A stretch of 64,000 bases of DNA from Rhabdophis nuchalis. Its lineage: Eukaryota; Chordata; Lepidosauria; Squamata; Natricidae. Of the stretch, positions 54,001 through 62,603 are shown in pieces. Each line of letters opens with the position of its first letter. The stretch's first letter is position 1. The translations under genes were made by a program, and so were the position numbers. The stretch spans positions 170,434,163-170,498,162 of the forward strand of contig CM077647.1 of NCBI GenBank assembly GCA_039707465.1, written 5' to 3'. Below the pieces are notes generated by a model that saw only the letters and a list, made by a program, of their open reading frames with translations, was not told where the DNA came from and did no database searches.

Positions 54001-55668
54001 GGACGCAGAATGGCCCCACAGAATAGGAGCAAAAGAGGAAGAGGAGTTTGCAGGAGACAATGAGTATTGTGAAGATTTGCTTATCTGAGTTTGTGCCTCA
54101 CAGAGACTCTTTGCCAGGTATTTCATTGTACAACCTTGCGACTGGAAGCTCTCAGCCTGGCATTCATCCAAGGACTGATGAGGTCTGTAGTTGCAATTAA
54201 ACCTTGAAAGACTTATCGCCAGGACTTTTCTGGATGTGAATGCTACGAATTCCCATTAACCAAATAAAAGGGTTGGGGTTTTGTTTTTTTTGTGGGACAA
54301 GGAGTCTGTTTTCTGATTCTGTGAAGCGTAGGTCAGAACAAAAGGAGAATTCCCATGAACTCCCTAGAAGAAGGGAGACAGTTTGGGCAGCCCGTAAAAA
54401 GGCAAGTTAAAAATATCCTTTCTATCAACGGGCATTTCTCAATTTTAGTAGATAGGCTGTCTTTTTGGCCAATCCCTCCTGACTGTTTTTTTAAGCAAGG
54501 AAAGCGATTGGCTATTTTCTCCTCAGGAGACGAGGGGGAAAGAAGAAGGGACATCTAAAAAAAAAACCAAACCACCAGCTCACCCTCACTGTCGTCAGAG
54601 CAGCCCGAGGAAGACGAACACGACGATGACGCGGAAATCTTGCTGAGATCAAGTTCGGAGTCGGAGTCCTCGGCCGATTCGGGTTTGCGGGTCAAGGCGA
54701 GCGGCTGTGGCGGAGCAGGTGGCTCATTCAAAGGTGGAGCAAGCAGCAAGGGGGATGGAACAGCCACTGTGCTGACCCCTGGAAGAGGAAGCCCTGTAGG
54801 CTGGGCAAGCCCCGGGGGCGGAAGAGGGGGTGTCCCTGTGCCCCCTGCCCGACTGTGCAAGTGGCTGAGCCGAGCCGCCAGGAAAGAGAAGTCCGGGTCC
54901 TGCATGATGGTGGTGTCGGTTTGGCTGAGACCATGGCGGGCCACTCCCTGCAGCAGCTCTCCGTCGTGGCGCCCGCACTGCCACCACGGTGGCATCTCGG
55001 GCCCAGGAGGCTGGCACAGGGTAAGGCGCTCCTCCAAGAGGGGATGGCACAGCACTTGCTCCCGCAGACGGCGCAGGAGATCAATGCGGTAGAGGGTGCG
55101 GGAGGCCCGCTCTTCCGTGATGGGTTCGATGAACAGGGTGGGGTCGGGAGACTCTGGAGAGGAAGGGAAAACCGGGTGAACCTGGAATTGTTCTACTTCT
55201 CGCGCTTTTCCTCTGTTTCACCCCATCCCTCCTAGCTCACTGCCTGAAGCCCTTATAGCCAAGGTCCCCAACTCCTGGTCCACAAACTTTCACAGGTCTG
55301 TGGCACACCAACAACTAGTCCATGCAAACAAGCGAAGCCCCATCCCCAGGAAGCAGGCAGCACATCAAACCACGCCCCCTTCGGTCCGCGGGAAAACCTC
55401 TCTCCACGGAACTGGTCCCTACTGCCCAAAAGGTTGGGCCACATGGCTTTATAATACCAGTTCTGAATTTTAGCAACTTTAAGATATGCATAATTTAATT
55501 CCAGTAAATGTCTGGAATTCTGTGAGCTGAAATTCAACCATATGGAAGTTGCTGAGGTTGAGAAACACGGCTTTATTGCTGGGGTCCCAAGGGGCTGCAG
55601 CCCGTTCCAGAGATCAGTTTTGTGCAGAAAGGTTTTTCTGTGGACGGAGGGGGCCTGGGGTTGATTTT

Positions 55669-55736
<68 letters not shown>

Positions 55737-58700
55737 TTTCTTTCTTTCTCTTTCTCTCTCCCTCCCTCTTTCATTCCTTTATCTTCCTTTTTTCCTCTTT
55801 CTCTCCTTTCTTTCTCTTCCTTCCTCTTCTTATTTTTCTTTTTCTTTCCTTTCTTTCTTTTCCTCCCTTCCTCTTAAAATATTTTATAGATGGCATTTGC
55901 CTCCAGCGAGATTGCCCAAAATGTACCCAAATTTATCCCCCAAATGTTGGAGATGCAGCCATAAGACCAGAACATTCTATCGTATGTGGTGGAAGTGCCC
56001 CATCACACGGAAGTACTGGTACAAAATACAGAAATGGTTGGAAGAAATTACGGAGCGAAAAATAGAACTCAAACCAGAAGCATTCTTATTAGGACTACTA
56101 GACCCAAAAAATGGACAAACAATCTCAATACTCACTGCGGCCAGGATTAATTTCGCACAAAACCCGGAAAAAAATCAATGCACTCACGGATGAAACTATA
56201 ATCAGAAAAATACTTGAATGTGCGGAAATGGATAAAATAACAATAGAGCTAAAAGACAAGAATCGGAATTCTATAAAGTATGGAATAAAATGTTTAAGTG
56301 TAGGAAGCCAAAATAGAAAATAGAGAACATATTTTTTTCTACCCATTCCAAACTCCGCTACTAACCATCACTTGCAGCAGGTGGAAGGCGGCACACCTGT
56401 CGACACATGGCCACGAAACCGTGAAAATATTTGGCTAGACTTTCATCCGTCTTCTTGTCTAAGCGGGCAAGGGTCCGAAACCGACTCCAATGGAACCGCA
56501 TCGTGTCTGGATCGTATTCCACCCCAAACGTGGAAACCACGCGATAGAAGTCCGACTGCTCACGGCGTGTCCACCTTGGGATAACAAAGGATCGTTGAGG
56601 GCCTTTTGCCTGCGGTTGCACGCGGTTTTGCCTGCTGCTGATCGACAGGATGAATCATCTGACTTTTCTCTAGAATACTCCAGGAAATAATTTTAATTTT
56701 ATTTTTTTTTGTCTACAGCAGGGGTGTTTAACTCGCCTGCGAGCCAGAAATGGCCCGTGGACTGCTTAGATCTGGAGGTTTTCTTGGAGCCTAGGGAGGG
56801 TGAAAACGGCTTCCCCCAGCTCTCCGGAGAGGCCGAAAATCAGCTGGCCGGCATGCGCATGCGCCGAAGCTGACATAGAATAATAGCTTGTGTGCCCAGA
56901 GAGATGGCCATAAGTTCGCCATCGCAGATGTAAAGTAAGTGAGTAAGCACACTACAAGCCATCCCTGTGTAGAAGCCATCTTATTAGAGAGTGAGTAAAA
57001 CAAGAACAGAAAATGCACCACAGGAACAATAGATATGAAACCTAGAGTGGCCATGTGACACGGGAAACAACTGTAACAGAGAAGAACGACAGAGCTGCAT
57101 ATAATGTAGAGGCTCGTCAGGCATGTGGAGCTGGAGGACAGGGATAGGCCAAGCCTTCTCCTCTCGGCCTCCTGTATATAAGACGTCCCTCCGCTTTCAA
57201 GCAAATATTTTAAAGGAAAGGCAGTGTCTTCTACACGATAAAATACGGTACCTCTCCTGACCCAGCTTCTCGGAATAAAGAGAGCGGGATCCAAAGCAGG
57301 CCCACAAGATTACCTCTGCTGCTTCTCTCGGCGCACCATCTCCTTCAGCTTAAAAGCAGCCTCGCAACGCCGGCGCCGCCGATCCCCCCGCTCCGCCGCC
57401 TCCATCTTCATTTGCTCACGCTTGTAGCTCCGCTGGAAGGCCGTGATTAGCCGCCGCAAACGGGCGGTGAGTGCAGAGGCGGGAGGCCAGAAAAGATTCC
57501 CTGGCTGACCTAGAGAATGATGACAGGGACAGCGGTGTGACTTGTGGTTCTCCAGTTGACCCTCTTCCCGTGGTAGAGATACAGATTACAGATTAACAGT
57601 GTTGGAAGGGACCTTGTAGGTCATCTAGTCCAACCCCCCCGCCCGCCCCCGTCCAAGCAAGAGACCCTACATCATTTCTGACTGATGGCAGTCCAATCTC
57701 TTCTTGAAAGCCTCCAGTGATGAAGCTCCCACAACTTCTGAAGGAAACCTCTGTTCCATTGGTTGATTGTTGGGTTAGAAAATTTCTCATTTCTAGGTTT
57801 AGTCTCTCCTTGATCTGCTTCCATCCACTGTTTCTTGTCTGGCCTTCGGGTGCCTTGGAAAAAGGCTTGACCCCTTCCTCTCTGTGTCAGCCCCTCAAAT
57901 ATCATGACTCCCCTGGCCCTTCTCTTCTCTTTACTAGTCTAGCCATGCCCAGTTCCTGCAACCGTTCATCGTATGTGTTAGCCTCCAGTTCCCTCATCAT
58001 CCTGGTTGATCTTCTCTGCACTTTTTCTAGAGTCTCAACATCTTTTTTTGCAGTATGGTGACCAAAACTGGATTCAGTATTCTAGGTGTGGTCTAACTAA
58101 GGCTTTATAGAGTGGGTCTGTTTTAGGCCCAGTACTATTCAACATCTTCATCAATGATTTGGATGAGGGGATAAATGGGGAACTCATCAAATTTGCAGAC
58201 AACACCAAGCTGGCAGGAATAGCCAACACTCCAGAAGATAGGCTTAAGATACAGAAGGATCTTGACAGACTTGAACATTGGGCACTTTCTAACAAAATGA
58301 AATTCAATGGCGAAAAGAGTAAGGTTCTACATTTAGGCAAGAAAACCAAAATCTACAAATTAAGTAAGTAAAAATAAATAAAATGCACAGGTACAGTATA
58401 GGTGGTACCTTGCTCAATAGTAGCAACTGTGAGAGGGATCTTGGAATCCTAGTGGACAACCATTTAAATATGAGCCAGCAGTGTGCAGCAGCTGCCAAAA
58501 AAGACATAACAGTTCTAGGCTGCATAAACAGAGGGATAGAATCTAGATCACATGAAGTGTTAATACCACTTTATAAGGCCTTGGTAAGGCCACACTTGGA
58601 ATACTGCATACAGTTTTGGTCGCCATGATGTAGAAAAGATGTGGAGACTCTAGAAAGAGTACAGAGAAGAGCAACCAAGATGATTAGGGAACTGGAGGCT

Positions 58701-61700
58701 AAAACATATGAGGAACAGTTGCAGGGACTGGGTATGTCTAGTTTAATGAAAAGAAGGACCAGGGGAGAGATGATAGCAGTGTTCCAATATCTCAGGTGCT
58801 GCCACAAAGAAGAGGGAGTCAAACTATTCTCCAAGGCACCTGGGGGCAGGACAAGAAGCAATGGGTGGAAACTAATCAAGGAGAGAAGCAACTTAGAACT
58901 GAGGAGAAATTTCCTGACAGTTAGGACAATTAACCTCTGGAACAGCTTGCCTCCAGAAGTTGTGAATGCCCCAACACTGCAAGTCTTCAAGAAAATGTTG
59001 GATAGCCATTTGTCTGAAATGGTATAGGGTTTCCTGCCTAGGCAGGGAGTTGGACTAGATGACCTCCAAGGTCCCTTCCAACACTGCTATTGTATTGTAT
59101 TGTATTGTATAATTACCTTCCTCTCCATCCACCACCGATATGTCTTCATCCATCATCATTAGCGCTTCGCCCTGGAATGGAGACATCAGTGCAATTAAAC
59201 TGGATTGGCAAGTACCATTACAGTCAGGGACGATGGGTTTAGCCCTAAAAGTCACAATTTTGTTTGATTTGTGGAAACAAGACCCAGGTCGTGAAAACAT
59301 GGAAGCCAGACCTCAAAATGGGCCATGGGGGTGCACAATGCGCCCTCCCACAGCCCGTTTTTGGTCTCAGGAGGCTTGAGGGAGGCCCAAAATGTGGTGT
59401 GAGGGAAGGGGGGAAGATGTGCGGGGGTGGGGTGGTTGTGCGCAAGCACACAAGGGCGAGGGAGGGCAGGGTGTCATGTGGGCATGTGCAGGGGAGGCGG
59501 GGTGCACTGCATTGTGGGTGTGGGCATGATGGGTATTGATTTCGGTATGCAAGGAGAAAAAAGGTTAGCCCTCATTCGGCTACATTAACAGTGCAAGTCC
59601 ACCTCTTCGTCGTGTTCCTTGGCGGGGGCTCCGACGGGCTTGTATTCGGGATCCTCGCAGTCCTTGTCAAAATCCACCCTGCCAGTGACATTAGAACTAG
59701 TCAATTATTGCTGTGGAAATCCCTTCCCCCCCTTCCTTCCCTTGCTTCCTAGACACACCTCAGAACTTCCTTTGAGAAGCAATTTGAACTCACAGACACC
59801 CGAGTTCGGGGCCAGTGGTCCCCTCCCTCGGTGCCTCGGTATTAGCATGGCGAGTCATCATGGGTGTGGCTCCCACCCACCATCCCTCGTGGGTCGTCCC
59901 CCCCCCCCCCCCCTTGAGCCTTGAGAATGGCTCAACTCCATCCCCAAGCGGCCTCTCACCCCTCGCCCACATCCGGTCGGTGTTCAGCGGCAATGGCCTT
60001 GTCATCCGGGCGGCCGGCTTTCTCCAGGAAACAGAGCGCAGGGTCAGCTCGCATGGTGTTGTACTTCTCATAGCCTGAAGGAAAGGCCAAACATCAGAGC
60101 CTTGAGTGTTTATGTCCCCATGGAACCTCAGGCAGAGGCTAGACTATAAAGTCAGCTTCCCGGTTAAGCCTCTAGTCCTGCCATTCCTTAGAGGCCTCCT
60201 ATCCAAGTGTCAGGGTTCCAAGAAACACCCCTTAACAAAAGAAAACTCCGTGTTGTGGTCGGCCAGCGTCCAGCAGAGCTGGCAGCAGATTAAGACAGTG
60301 AGGAGGTTGGGGAGGAACATGGGCCAGTCCTGGAGTCTGGGGAAGGCTCGGATGAGGGCTCTGTGTCGGAGGCAGTTATCAGCTGCCTGAGGAGTCAGAC
60401 ATCAGTGAGGCAGATGAACAGCTGGAGCCTGTTCCCAGTGTGTGCATGTGCAGAGTTGCCAGACGAAGGGAACAGCTAAAGAACAAGGGTCGATTTGGGA
60501 TTAAGGCCACAGGTGGACGGTGAATGGTCCCTCCCATAGGGAATAAAAGAGGGGAGAAAGGGGAGTGGAGTTTGCAGGAAACAATTAGTTCATTCCTGCA
60601 TTCTTGCCAAGTATTGCGGCGTCTGAAAGATATCGGCCTGGCCACACTCCAAGCCTGAGAAAAGTCAGTAATTGTGAACTATCTTGAAAGACTGTGGGAG
60701 AGGAAAGACTTTGCTGGAGAGGAAATCACTGTCAATTAAATAAAAGGGCTTTATCGGCTTCGTGCTGCTGGGGAAGCCTAGGTCAGAACAGTTTTGTTGT
60801 TTTTAGAGTCCTCTAGACCAAATGAATTTAGATTGAGTATAATTTAGATTTGGCGGGTTCTCTCCACTGATAATTTACCTGTGGTCCTTGACTTATGACC
60901 ACCATAGGGGCAGGAATTTCCACTGCTAAGCAAGCCGGTTGCTAAACGAGTCACACCTGTTTTATGGTCGTTGTAGTTGTTAAGGAATCTGCCAGTGAGG
61001 TGTAAGCAAATAAAGGATGGGACTTGGCTGGGTCTCACTGTCTCGTCTCTGGTTTTGGGCCTGATAGTTGGATCTGCCCCTCCTTGCGAAAGTTATCACT
61101 CACTCCTGTCCAGAAGTTATCACTCACCATGTTTGAAGACGCCAAGGAGCAACGATTTGTCTGCTTCCGTGTCCCACCAGGCTGTGGGGACTTCTGCCTG
61201 ATCCACGAGTGGAAACCAGATGTCAGTTTCGCTGCAGGAATGAAGATGGGAAATAGAAACAACACAAGACAAGACAAAGGGATTGTGAGACATTAAACAG
61301 GAAACAAGACGACTTTCCAAAATCCTAGCTCTGCTTTCATAGTCTCACTCATAGCGCAGAGTAGATTTCTCTTAGATCAGGGGTAGTCAAACATAAGGCC
61401 CGGTAGGATCCGGGCCGGTGTGACTTCAGCCTGGTCTACCCAGTGCGAAAAGAAAATATCGGGCCACCATGGCTTCGGCCCAGTCTGCCCAGTGCGAAGA
61501 GGAAACATGCCAGCAGTTTTGGGAGTGGCATTAAGCTGGTCATGCCCACCCAGTCCCCCCTCTCCTTCGAAGTCAACCATAGCTCTGATGCGGTCCTCAT
61601 GAAATTGAGTTTGACACCTTAGATGCACCACGGTAATCTATTTACAAGATAAAAAATAAATAAATAAAGAGAGGCTGTAAAACGGCTTCTACTGTGCAGT

Positions 61701-62340
61701 GCAGTGGAGTTGCCGTGGTAATGGCTTCCCAATGCTCCGCAAGGGGGCTCCCTCTCTGGTAAGGGGGAAAATCCAACATTAGAAATGACGTTTGGTCCAA
61801 ACGTTTTCCCATAATAAATACCCAGGCAATGAAGATCAGCTAGTTTGTTATAACTGCAACGTCGTCGGACAAAAACAAAAAGGTGGCGTGTCAGTAATTT
61901 GGGTGGGGCGGGGAATAAGCCCACAGAACTCCCCCAAGCAACCTTTGTAAACATTTAATTTTTTTTACCTGGAAACAGCACCTGCCAACACTTTCTCAGC
62001 CTGGTCCCCGATCACCTCCTGACGCAAGTAATAAAGCATTCGGACCCTGAGCAACACCCTAAGGAGGAAAACAATACCTTTCTGTTGGAAGGACCAAGCG
62101 TCCTTTGATAAATTGCACCCACCCACCTTCCAAGACATTGGCCGTCTCCACTGTTAAGACAGTGACGACGGCAAAAGGTTAAGCATGAAAGCCAGCTTGG
62201 GCCAGTCAGTCTCTTTCAGCTCAACCTCTCTCACAGTTGTTGTGGGGTAAAATAAGTGAGAAGGAATATTATATATTTGTTTGCCTTGAGTTATTAAAGT
62301 AATAAAGGTGGGATAAAAATCAGATGGATTGACGGGATAC

Positions 62341-62424
<84 letters not shown>

Positions 62425-62510
62425 GAATAGAATAGAATAGACATGGGTGGGTGATAATGACAGACAGATGATAGTTTGATAGGTAGATATGGATGGATCA
62501 ATGGATGATC

Positions 62511-62603
<93 letters not shown>

